Assembly: GCA_003140115.1 (NCBI GenBank)
Contig: PLIQ01000647.1
Span: 1,011-10,729 of the forward strand
DNA: 9,719 nt
Source of the DNA: Actinomycetota bacterium
GTDB taxonomy: Bacteria > Actinomycetota > Actinomycetes > Streptosporangiales > Streptosporangiaceae
Direction: 5' to 3'
The position numbers were made by a program, and so were the translations under genes. This document shows, piece after piece, positions 1 through 7,100 of this stretch. The stretch's first letter is position 1, and each line of letters starts with the position of its first letter. Under the pieces are notes generated by a model that searched no databases, was not told where the DNA came from, and worked only from the letters and a program-made list of their open reading frames with translations.

Positions 1-860
1 CCGATGGTCACCTCGCGCGGGTCCAGGCTCAGCCCGTCCGGCTCCCAGCCTCCGCACAAGATTCCGTCGCCCTCGGCCCGGGCGTACAGGCGGACGTCGG
101 GGATGCGCAGAACCGGCAGGCCAGCGTGCCAGCCCGCGACGGCCTGGGTGACGAAGTACTCGTGACGCACGGGCACGACCGGCAGGTGCAGGCCGGCCAG
201 CCGGGCCACGGCGCCGGCCCACGGCCCGGCCGCGTTGATCACCATGTCGGTCGCGACACAGCGCCCGCCGGCCACGACGCCGCTGACGCTCCCGCCGGTG
301 ATCCGCAGTCCGGTAACGGTCGTGTGCGTGGCGAAGGTGACTCCTCGGGCGCGGGCGGCGCCAGCGTAGGCCATGACCAGGCTATTGGGCTGGAGGTAGC
401 CGTCAGTAGGGCACCACAGCGCCGCCGCCACCCCGGTGGTGTCCAGCATCGGGCACAGCTCCGCCAGCCGGGCGGCGGTGAGGAACTCGACCTCAAGCCC
501 AGCTGACCGCGCCACCTCGGCCAGCACCTGGAACTCGGCGGCGCGCCGGGCGGTCAGCGCTATCCGCACGCTTCCTGTCTGACGCCAGTCCGCGGTGAAG
601 CCGGTCCTCTGTTCGATCTGCGAGTACTCCGCTACCGAAGCCATCGCGAGCCTGCACCGCTCTTTGCTGGCCCGGACCTGCCCCACCAATCCGGCCGCCT
701 GCCCCGAGGTCGCGCCGGCGAGCTCACCCTGCTCCAGGACCTGGATATCCCGGTAGCCCGCCCGGGCCAGGACATACGCCACGGCGCAGCCGACCGCCCC
801 GCCACCGATAATCGTGACCTCAGCGTCTCTGACCTCGGCCACCGCAGCCTCCCTCGTCAC
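1..860 (-). CDS. DAO-family FAD oxidoreductase, dimethylglycine/sarcosine dehydrogenase-like (C-terminus off the left edge)
   Basis: This is probably a flavoenzyme oxidising an N-methylated or other secondary amine. About 286 residues are visible and the frame runs open through base 1. Residues 16-44 form the FAD-binding Rossmann fold, with a GGGAVG loop at 19-24 and an acidic strand end (LEQ, 42-44). GATSGQAAGL (49-58) matches the substrate and flavin loop of the dimethylglycine dehydrogenase group. INAAGPWAGAVARLAG (208-223) is the second flavin-contacting block typical of DAO proteins, followed by VPVRHEYFVT (229-238). The histidine that carries covalent FAD in dimethylglycine dehydrogenase/oxidase is absent here (GQ in its place, residues 53-54), so non-covalent FAD is inferred. 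I chose the GTG at 860 because GGAGG lies 5 nt upstream. An in-frame ATG at 872 has no such site and would add four residues. Whether a C-terminal GcvT-like folate domain follows cannot be seen. The family is clear but the substrate is not. Confidence 0.85.
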   Translation of the reverse strand, partial: MTREAAVAEVRDAEVTIIGGGAVGCAVAYVLARAGYRDIQVLEQGELAGATSGQAAGLVGQVRASKERCRLAMASVAEYSQIEQRTGFTADWRQTGSVRIALTARRAAEFQVLAEVARSAGLEVEFLTAARLAELCPMLDTTGVAAALWCPTDGYLQPNSLVMAYAGAARARGVTFATHTTVTGLRITGGSVSGVVAGGRCVATDMVINAAGPWAGAVARLAGLHLPVVPVRHEYFVTQAVAGWHAGLPVLRIPDVRLYARAEGDGILCGGWEPDGLSLDPREVTI

Positions 861-865
861 CGCGT

Positions 866-870
866 CCTCC
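866..870 (-). promoter_or_regulatory. Ribosome binding site of the FAD oxidoreductase
   Basis: On the minus strand GGAGG (870 to 866) lies 5 nt before the GTG at 860. This favours that GTG over the ATG at 872, which overlaps the site itself. Confidence 0.55.
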
Positions 871-883
871 ATCAGGCCGGTTT

Positions 884-889
884 CTTATA
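884..889 (-). promoter_or_regulatory. Possible -10 box for the FAD oxidoreductase
   Basis: The minus strand reads TATAAG at 889-884, the only strongly AT-rich hexamer in this divergent intergenic stretch. Transcription would begin near 877, leaving a leader of about 17 nt that holds the GGAGG site and agrees with the GTG start at 860. No good -35 hexamer is seen 16-18 nt upstream, so an activator may be needed or the match may be chance. Confidence 0.3.
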
Positions 890-1105
890 CAGTCCGAACG
901 ACCGCCCTCGGACCCGCACCTCCGGCGGAAACGCCGCATTCTCACCTCCGCCGAACCCACTGTCATCCCGCGAGCAAGAACGTCGCAAGCCCTCAACGCG
1001 GACCGGGATGCCCGCGAGCGGGAAAGGGCTGACCCGGTGACGACGCTTGGCCGGCCTGTTACCGAGGTAGCGCAACCGCGGTGCCCCGCTGGGCGTCCAA
1101 GCGGC

Positions 1106-2014
1106 ATGCGGCTACCTCTGCGGTGCGCGCCGGGCAAGGCGCTCCTGCTCGCCGCCTGGGCGGCCGTGGCGGTGGCGGGCTGCGCCGCTACGCACACCAC
1201 GACGGGGCCGGTGACGGCGGCGTCGCGGACAGCGGCCTCGCCCACGCCGCGGGAGCGTGCCATCGCCGAGGCGGCGGCCATTCTGAGGACGTTTGTCGTG
1301 CCCCCGGGCGGGCAGCGGTTGCCGAAGGCGCCGGATGCCCTCAAGTTCCCGTCCTCCACCCTCGTCTCCACCACGCTGGTGGACGACGTCTCCTTCTGGC
1401 GGGCGCCCGGCGCGCCGCAGGCGGTACTGGCCTGGGAGCAGGCGCACCTGCCCCGCCGCTTCACGCCCGAGGACGCCGATTTCGGGCCGCCGTCATGGGA
1501 CCGCACGTTCTCGCTATCTCCGGTTCCCGGCGTGCTGAACGCCCGGGACCTGGTGGTCGAGGTGACCGCTGCGGGCAACGGGCAGACCGCGATCCGGGTG
1601 GACGCCCAGGTGAGCTGGCAGCCCTCCCGGCCGGCCTCCGAACGGGTGCCGTCCGCCGCCCGCGTAGTCACCATCACCCAGCTGCCCAGCCTGGACCCCC
1701 ACCGCAGCCGTGCGCCCGCGCCGGTCACGATCACCGGCCTGGCTGCCGTCCGACGGCTCGCGGCACTCGTCGACAGCCTCCAGCTGTCTACGATCGGACC
1801 GAACGCCCCCTGCCCGCTGACCCTCAACGGCGGGATCCAGCTGACGTTCCTGGCCAGGGCCGGCGGTCCGCTGCTCGCCGTCGCGCAAGGCCCGGCCGCC
1901 TGCGGCACCGTGCAGTTCAACGTGGGCGGCAAACCGCAGCCCGCGCTGCAGCTCACCGACTCGTTCATCCCGCAGATCCTCAAAGTCGCCGACCTGAACT
2001 GGAAGGTCCCCTAG
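1106..2014 (+). CDS. Putative secreted lipoprotein of unknown function
   Basis: The product is a 302-residue protein that I do not recognise. It begins with a typical lipoprotein signal: basic residues (R2, R6, K11), a hydrophobic stretch at about 12-24 (LLLAAWAAVAVAG) and a lipobox VAGC with C26 as the likely lipidated residue. It would then be anchored to the outer face of the cytoplasmic membrane. A Thr/Ala/Pro-rich linker (27-50) leads into a globular region. Near the end are two cysteines (C236 in APCPLTL and C266 in AACGTVQF) that could form a disulfide. An in-frame GTG at 1037 would add 23 residues (with R and P) ahead of the signal peptide. I prefer ATG 1106 because it puts the signal at the N-terminus, although the Shine-Dalgarno match there is weak. 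The gene is divergent from the FAD oxidoreductase and convergent, 34 nt apart, with the DUF664 gene. Coding status is supported by GC-rich third positions and the intact signal. Confidence 0.75.
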   Translation: MRLPLRCAPGKALLLAAWAAVAVAGCAATHTTTGPVTAASRTAASPTPRERAIAEAAAILRTFVVPPGGQRLPKAPDALKFPSSTLVSTTLVDDVSFWRAPGAPQAVLAWEQAHLPRRFTPEDADFGPPSWDRTFSLSPVPGVLNARDLVVEVTAAGNGQTAIRVDAQVSWQPSRPASERVPSAARVVTITQLPSLDPHRSRAPAPVTITGLAAVRRLAALVDSLQLSTIGPNAPCPLTLNGGIQLTFLARAGGPLLAVAQGPAACGTVQFNVGGKPQPALQLTDSFIPQILKVADLNWKVP

Positions 2015-2048
2015 AGACGCCCGGCGAGGTAGGCGGCGACGATGTGGG

Positions 2049-2645
2049 TTACTGGCCGACGCGGCCGTCGATCCGCTCCCGGAGCAGATCGGCGTGGCCG
2101 AGGTGGCGGGCGTATTCCTCGACCATGTGGAGTATCACCTCGCGCAGCGCGACGGTCGTGCCGTCTTGCATAGGGCTGCGGACGGCGAGGTCGGGCAAGC
2201 CGGCCACGAACTGCTCCGCGAAGGCGACCTCCTCGTGCCAGGCGCGCCAGGCGTCGGCCACCACCGCCGGATCTGCTACCGCGCCCGCCCACTCAGCGTC
2301 CTCGACGTCGTCGGACCAGTACAGCGGCGGCGCGTCGGCCTGAGCGATCACCCGCCGGAACCAGTTGCGCTCCACGTCGGCCATGTGGCGGATCAGGCCG
2401 AGCAGGGACATGGTGGAGGGCGGCACCGAGCGCCGGGCCAGCTGCTCCGGATCGAGGTCGGCGCACTTCATTTCCAGCGCCAGCCGGTAGGCGCGCAGGT
2501 AGTCCAATAGCGTGGCCCGCTCGCCTTCCAGTTCCGCGCCTGCCACGAACCTCGGATCCTGCGCCGGGTCCATCCAAATGTCGGACTTCGGGCCAGCCGC
2601 GCTCCAGCGTTCGGGTACCGCCCCCCCGGTGCTCTGCTCTGTCAC
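2049..2645 (-). CDS. DinB-superfamily protein, DUF664 type ('mini-circle protein')
   Basis: This 198-residue protein has the four-helix DinB/YfiT fold, members of which bind a metal ion through three histidines and include thiol-dependent (mycothiol or bacillithiol) transferases. The visible signature is LIRHMADVERNW (84-95, H87) and then ILHMVEEYARHLGHADLLRE (171-190) with H173, H181 and H184. The EEYARHxGHADLLRE block is very characteristic of the DUF664 subfamily. Length is close to family norms, with an N-terminal extension of about 25 residues. The start used is GTG at 2645, whose ribosome binding site is poor. ATG at 2573 (MDPAQDPRF) is a reasonable alternative that keeps the whole domain. 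No partner gene is adjacent on the same strand except the LuxR-like stub upstream. The family is sure. The actual substrate is unknown, and a role in mycothiol-dependent detoxification is only inferred from relatives. Confidence 0.88.
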   Translation of the reverse strand: MTEQSTGGAVPERWSAAGPKSDIWMDPAQDPRFVAGAELEGERATLLDYLRAYRLALEMKCADLDPEQLARRSVPPSTMSLLGLIRHMADVERNWFRRVIAQADAPPLYWSDDVEDAEWAGAVADPAVVADAWRAWHEEVAFAEQFVAGLPDLAVRSPMQDGTTVALREVILHMVEEYARHLGHADLLRERIDGRVGQ

Positions 2646-2705
2646 GGCAACCAGCCTGTCCGACCCGCTGCTCAGCGCGCAAGCACTCCGCGCCCGGGTC
2701 CCTGA

Positions 2706-2840
2706 CTATACGTCGGGGCCATTACACCGGCGTTGCCATCCGCGACCTGTCCCGCTCGGGCCGCCCGGCCGGACCTGCCGTTCCCTGGCGCGCTGCACGG
2801 CCGAGGACCGGTCGCGAACCTGGAGCTTGGCGTAGATGCT
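2706..2840 (-). pseudogene. Remnant of the C-terminal end of a LuxR-type (LAL/MalT-like) regulator
   Basis: Read on the minus strand, 2840-2706 encodes SIYAKLQVRDRSSAVQRARE followed by RQV and a Gly/Arg-rich tail ending at TAG (2708-2706). The SIYxKLxVxxRxxAVxRARE pattern is the last two helices of the GerE/LuxR DNA-binding domain as found at the C-terminus of large ATP-binding LuxR regulators. The recognition helix that should precede it (NTVKTHL-type) is missing: the same frame upstream reads PCCSAEPAR and then runs back through the terminator hairpin to the stop of the secreted-protein gene at 2922. No start codon with a ribosome site is seen. I therefore call it a truncated fossil rather than a working gene. 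The match covers only about 23 residues, so confidence is moderate. Confidence 0.55.
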
Positions 2841-2869
2841 CCGGGCCGGCTCTGCTGAGCAGCATGGAA

Positions 2870-2900
2870 AGCCGCGGGGATCCGGCGGATCCCCGCGGCT
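2870..2900 (-). terminator. Hairpin terminator after the secreted repeat protein
   Basis: A perfect 14-bp inverted repeat (AGCCGCGGGGATCC at 2870-2883 and GGATCCCCGCGGCT at 2887-2900) encloses a 3-nt loop. It begins 21 nt after the TAG of the minus-strand gene at 2922. On the minus strand it is followed by TTTCC, a short T-run typical of actinobacterial intrinsic terminators, which often lack a long U tract. Confidence 0.8.
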
Positions 2901-2921
2901 GATCAGTGGCCGGGACAGCTG

Positions 2922-3923
2922 CTATGGCCGGGCGAGCATGCCGTCGGTGTTGCCGGTTGAGTCGGTGTAGAAGCCGACCAGGTCGCCGTGGTCGTTGACG
3001 CCGTTGATGGTGGTGGAGCCGATGCCGTGCGGGTCATCGACGGTGCTGAAGCCGTGCCCCGGGGTCCAGGTGAAGCCGTGGGTCTGGGCATTGTTGCCGG
3101 TGCCGTCGGTGTAGGCGCCGACGACCTCATCGCTGTCGTTCACGCCGAACGCCTGGGTCATTGAGGCCCCGTGGACGGCAAGGGTGATGAACTGGCCGTC
3201 GGCCAGCCGTAGGAACGCGTCCACCTGCGAGGAGGTCTGGTTGTAGAAGCCGGCCACGTCGCCGTGGTTGTTGATCGCCGTGGCGGTCAGGCTCGGGCTC
3301 CGCAGCGAGGTGCCGTTGGTGAAGCCGGGCGGAAGGACGCGGGCGAACTGGTGGGTGCCGATGTTGTACTCGTAGCCGCGGTTGCTGCCCTGACCGTTGG
3401 TGTAGAAGCCCACCGCGATGCCGTGGTCGTTGACACCGAGCAGCTGGTCAACCTGCGGGCTCGCGTTGTCGCCGGTCGGGAAGTTCACGTTGTAGTAGTG
3501 ACCGTTGTCCGCGTAGAAGCCGAAGTTGTTGTTGCTCATGCTCGAGGTGTTCATCGTGGACCAGAACCCGACGGTGACACCCTCGTCGTTCAGCCCGGTG
3601 ACCTGGGTCTGCGCCGAGCCTGGGAAGTTCTCGTTCTGGTAGGTGCTCGGCGCCCGGAGCTCATAGCCCTTGTTCGGGTGGCCCTGTGCACCGGACCCGA
3701 AGTAGCCGGCAATCACGTCATCGTCGTTGATGCCGAGCAGCTGGTTGAAGGTCAGGTCAGCGCCGTTGTTCAAGGTCTGGAAGTGGTAGCTCACGCCCGT
3801 GCTGGCGTCAGCATTGCTGGCAGTGCTGGCGCTGGCCGGGCCGGCGACGGCGAAGGCAGCGGTGGTGGCGAGCGCGCCGGCGGCGGCGATCGTGATGCTC
3901 AAGCGGCGGAGTGACGCGTACAT
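2922..3923 (-). CDS. Secreted six-repeat protein, probable HAF-type beta-propeller
   Basis: The product is 333 residues. The N-terminus is a Sec signal peptide: R6 and R7, a hydrophobic core at 8-28, and an ASA site at 30-32 with cleavage likely before S33. The mature part contains six copies of a motif close to GVNDHGDxVGFYTD: LLGINDDDVIAGYF (62-75), VTGLNDEGVTVGFW (108-121), LLGVNDHGIAVGFY (161-174), ATAINNHGDVAGFY (215-228), AFGVNDSDEVVGAY (258-271) and NGVNDHGDLVGFY (307-319). Spacing is 43-54 residues, one beta-propeller blade each. The aromatic GF/GY positions and the N-D-x-G turns resemble the 'HAF' extracellular repeat family. The mature protein is rich in Asn, Thr and Gly, lacks Cys and shows no catalytic motif. 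Start ATG 3923 has GAGGGG 7 nt upstream. The gene is divergent from the large regulator and ends in a strong terminator, so it is probably monocistronic. Binding or structural function outside the cell is inferred and the ligand is unknown. Confidence 0.85.
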   Translation of the reverse strand: MYASLRRLSITIAAAGALATTAAFAVAGPASASTASNADASTGVSYHFQTLNNGADLTFNQLLGINDDDVIAGYFGSGAQGHPNKGYELRAPSTYQNENFPGSAQTQVTGLNDEGVTVGFWSTMNTSSMSNNNFGFYADNGHYYNVNFPTGDNASPQVDQLLGVNDHGIAVGFYTNGQGSNRGYEYNIGTHQFARVLPPGFTNGTSLRSPSLTATAINNHGDVAGFYNQTSSQVDAFLRLADGQFITLAVHGASMTQAFGVNDSDEVVGAYTDGTGNNAQTHGFTWTPGHGFSTVDDPHGIGSTTINGVNDHGDLVGFYTDSTGNTDGMLARP

Positions 3924-3930
3924 TGGGGTT

Positions 3931-3936
3931 CCCCTC
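3931..3936 (-). promoter_or_regulatory. Ribosome binding site of the secreted repeat protein
   Basis: GAGGGG on the minus strand (3936 to 3931) lies 7 nt before the ATG at 3923. It is part of a small GGGGAACCCC inverted repeat (3934-3925) that could fold over the site, which is a possible but weak translational control. Confidence 0.6.
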
Positions 3937-4010
3937 GGTTAGCCGGTGGCGGCCGATCCCCGTTCTGACCGGCCATGTCTATGAGGTTAGAAATCGGCCC
4001 GTGCGAGTCC

Positions 4011-4028
4011 GCTGCATCATGGCTGCAT
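4011..4028. promoter_or_regulatory. Direct heptamer repeat with 11-bp period, possible SARP operator
   Basis: GCTGCAT occurs at 4011-4017 and again, identically, at 4022-4028, giving an 11-bp start-to-start spacing. SARP-family regulators such as AfsR, DnrI and ActII-ORF4 are known to bind direct heptamer repeats spaced about 11 bp or a multiple. The site lies in the control region between the divergent SARP-type regulator gene and the secreted-protein gene. The heptamer does not match the common TCGAG-type boxes and no convincing -10 lies at the usual distance on either strand, so operator function is an inference. Confidence 0.3.
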
Positions 4029-4132
4029 GCCAAAAGGCCAGGTGAACGGCCCCAGGCGGCAGAAAACCGGCAATGTCTTGGCAGGTGCCGCGCGCCCAAG
4101 CCCGGACCGGACGCGCCGGAAACGAGCCGGTG

Positions 4133-4162
4133 TGGACTCACCCGCTTCGGCAGCGGCACAAT
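4133..4162 (+). promoter_or_regulatory. Possible promoter of the XRE-SARP-STAND regulator
   Basis: TGGACT (4133-4138) and CACAAT (4157-4162) are separated by 18 bp and partly match the -35 and -10 of the housekeeping sigma factor. Transcription would start near 4169, just ahead of GGGAG (4171-4175) and the ATG at 4186. This fits the shorter start for the gene, but both hexamers are imperfect. Confidence 0.3.
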
Positions 4163-4185
4163 GGAGCCGTGGGAGCGGACCGGCC

Positions 4186-7100
4186 ATGACCGGGCTGTTG
4201 CGCGAGTCGAGGGTCCGGGCCGGGCTGACGCAGCACGAGCTCGCCGAACGAGCCAGGGTGAGCGTGCGCACGGTCCGGGCTCTGGAGAACGGCGCGGTGG
4301 CCCGCCCCCAGGCAGCCTCGCTGCGGCGCCTGGCCGCGGCGCTCGATGTCGATCTGGCCGCACTGCTGCCAGGCTCTGCGGCCGACGCCGGACCCGTGGA
4401 CCCGCTTTTGCGCATCGACGTGCTTGGCGCGCCGGTCGTCCGGCGGGGGGGCGCCGCGATCACAGTGGCGTCGCCGATGCTGCGCAGGCTGCTGTGCCTG
4501 CTCGCCATGCAGCCGGGGCACGAAGTGGGCTTCGAGGAGATCATCGACACCCTCTGGGAGGGGCAGCCGCCGCGCACCTGCCGTCAGCTAGTGCATACGT
4601 ACGTGGCCGGACTGCGAAGGCTGCTGGATGACGGGACGCGAGATTCCGTGCTGCCGCGGACGGCCCAGGGATACCGGCTGGTGCTGGATGCCGGCCAGTC
4701 GGATGCCGCCGAATTCGGCGAGCTTGTCACCCGGGCCGGACGCGCCGTCGCCGACGGCGCCGCGCTGTCCGCGTGGCAGCTCTACGTCGAGGCCGTGAAC
4801 TGCTGGCGCGGACCCCTGCTGGCAGGAGCGGGCGCGTGGGTGCAGGTTCATCCCGCTGCCATTGCGCTCACCGGCCGGCGTACGGCGGCCGTGCTGGCCT
4901 GGGCCGAACTGGGGCTGAGCCTGGGCAAGTACAGCCCGCTGGTTCCCGCGCTCCGCACGCTTGCCGTCGAGCAGCCGCTGCACGAGGGGGTTGCCGCGCG
5001 GCTGATGCTCGCCCTGGCCGGAGCCGGAGAGCAGGCCGAGGCGCTGGCCGTGTACACCGATCTGCGGGACCGGCTGAGCGGCGAGCTCGGGGTAGATCCC
5101 GGGCCCGAGATCAGCTCGGCGCATCTTCGAGTGCTTCGCGGACAGCTGCCAGGCGCCGGGCTCACCGCCGGGGCCAGCCCGCAGGTTTCCGAACCCCCGG
5201 CTCAGCTGCCCATGGACTGCGCTGGCTTTACCGGCCGCGCCGGTGAACTGCAGACCCTGGACCGTATCCTCGCGACGGAGGGGGCGGCGAAGGCCGCGCC
5301 TGTCGCGGTGGTTACCGGGATGGGCGGGGTCGGCAAAACGGCGCTTGCGGTCCGGTGGGCATGGCGGCACCGCAGCCGCTATCCCGACGGTCAGCTGTAC
5401 GCCGACCTGCACGGACACGCGATTACCGGACCAGCGAGGCCGCTGGGAGTGCTGACCGGGTTCCTCGCCGCGCTGGGCGAGCCGGCGGAGCGGATCCCCG
5501 AGGATGAGGGCCAGGCGGCGGCGCTGCTGCGCACTCGACTGGAGGGCAAGCGGATCCTGCTGTTCCTCGACAACGCGCTCGACGCGCAGCAAGTGCGCCC
5601 GCTGCTGCCCGCCGCACCGGGCTGCGCCGCGATCGTGACCACGCGCGACCGGATGACGGGCCTCATAGCAAGGGATGGCGCGGTCGCGGTCGTGGTGCGC
5701 CCGCTGCCGGACGCCGAGGCCGCCGCGCTGCTGGTCGCCTCGATGGGCGAGCGCGGCGACGGGGAACCGCCCGCGGTGGTCGCCGAACTGGCCGGGCTGT
5801 GCGCGCACCTGCCGCTGGCGTTGCGCATCGCCGCCGCCAATCTCGCCGCCCGGCCCAGCTACCGCCTCGCCGACTACGTCGCCGCGCTGGCCTCTGGGGA
5901 CAGGCTGGCTGGGCTGGCGGTGCCCGAAGATGAGCAGGCCGCGGTGCGCTCGGCGTTCGAGCTGTCCTGCGACACGCTCAAGCCCGAGCTGCGAAGGATG
6001 TTCCGGCTGGCCGGCCTGGCGCCTGGACCCGACCTCACCGCGCCTGCCGTGGCCGCGCTGGCCGGAATCGAGGCCAGTGCGGCCCAGTCGCTCCTTGACC
6101 GGCTCGTGGCGCGTAACCTCGTCGACGAATACGCCCACAGCCGTTACCGGCTGCATGATCTGCTGCGGCTGTACGCGGCCGAACTGGCCGGGGCAGAGGA
6201 GAGCGCTGCCGACCGGGACGCCGCGATCGACCGCCTGGCGGCCCACGCCCTCGCCGCGGTGCGGTCAGCCTCCGAGCTGCTGTACCCGCACTTGCTGCAC
6301 CTCCCCGATAGCGGCGGGGAAGACCGCGCCGACGGCGGGGCCGAGCCGGCCTGGGGCGCATCCGGGTTCGCCGCCGCCGACGCCGCCCTGGCCTGGCTGA
6401 ACGCCGAGCGCGCAAACCTTGTCGCGCTTGTCGTCCTGCTCGCCCGCCAGGGCCGGGCAGAGGTGGCCCTGCGCCTGTCCGATCGCCTGGCCGGGTATTT
6501 CTATATGTCCTCGAACTCCGTGGACTGGCTGGTCGCCGCGACCGCGGCCAGGCAGGCGGTATCCGGCGACGACCCGATCGCCGTGGCGTGCGCCGAGCTG
6601 CACCTCGGGATGCTGCGCTTCATGCAGTCCCGGTACGAGGACTCCGCCGGGCATTACGCCGCTTGCACGGATCAAGCCCGGCGCGCAGGCTGGGTCGCGG
6701 GCGAGGCGGTCGCGCTGAACAACCGGGCCAGCGCCTACTGGCACCTGGGGCAGGCGGCGGAGACGATCGAACTGCTCACCGAGGCACTCGACGCGCACCG
6801 GCGCACCGGCCGCCGGGCCGGGGAAGCCGTCACCATCGCCAACATCGCAGCCGCTCGCCTCCAGCTCGCGCGTTCCGCGGACGCGGTCACGCAGGCGACG
6901 GCCATCAGCGAGCAACGGCATGAAGCCCTGCGCCTGCTCGGTCAGGCCCGCGACATTCATCAGGCGCTGCATGACCGGCGGAACGAGGCCGAGACGTGCC
7001 GGCGCATCGCCGAGGCCTACCGGGATCTAGGCGATCTTCAGCAGGCGGCCGCTCACGCCCGGCAGGCGATCACGCTAGCCCGCGAGGTAGCGGTCCAGCG

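Noticed and set aside
820..1983. 387-codon open frame on the minus strand opposite the lipoprotein gene
   Set aside because: Its translation is Arg/Ser/Ala-rich with no motif. It overlaps both the oxidoreductase N-terminus in another frame and the lipoprotein gene, whose signal peptide and lipobox are convincing. It is an antisense shadow of GC-rich DNA.
2870..2900. Perfect inverted repeat as the end of an insertion element
   Set aside because: A 14-bp stem with a 3-nt loop just after a stop codon is better explained as a terminator. No transposase or second copy is present.
3264..3914. 216-codon open frame on the plus strand opposite the secreted repeat protein
   Set aside because: Its Val/Gly-rich repetitive translation is the antisense of the repeat motif. 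The minus-strand gene has a signal peptide, a ribosome site and a terminator.
4027..4185. Longer N-terminus of the regulator from the ATG at 4027
   Set aside because: The extra 53 residues are basic and low-complexity and lack a ribosome site, and the start codon lies within the GCTGCAT repeat. ATG 4186 begins exactly at the HTH with GGGAG upstream.
4588..6246. 552-codon open frame on the minus strand inside the large regulator gene
   Set aside because: It lies fully opposite the BTAD and NB-ARC coding region, which has all family motifs. The antisense translation is Gln/Arg/Gly-rich and shows no domain.
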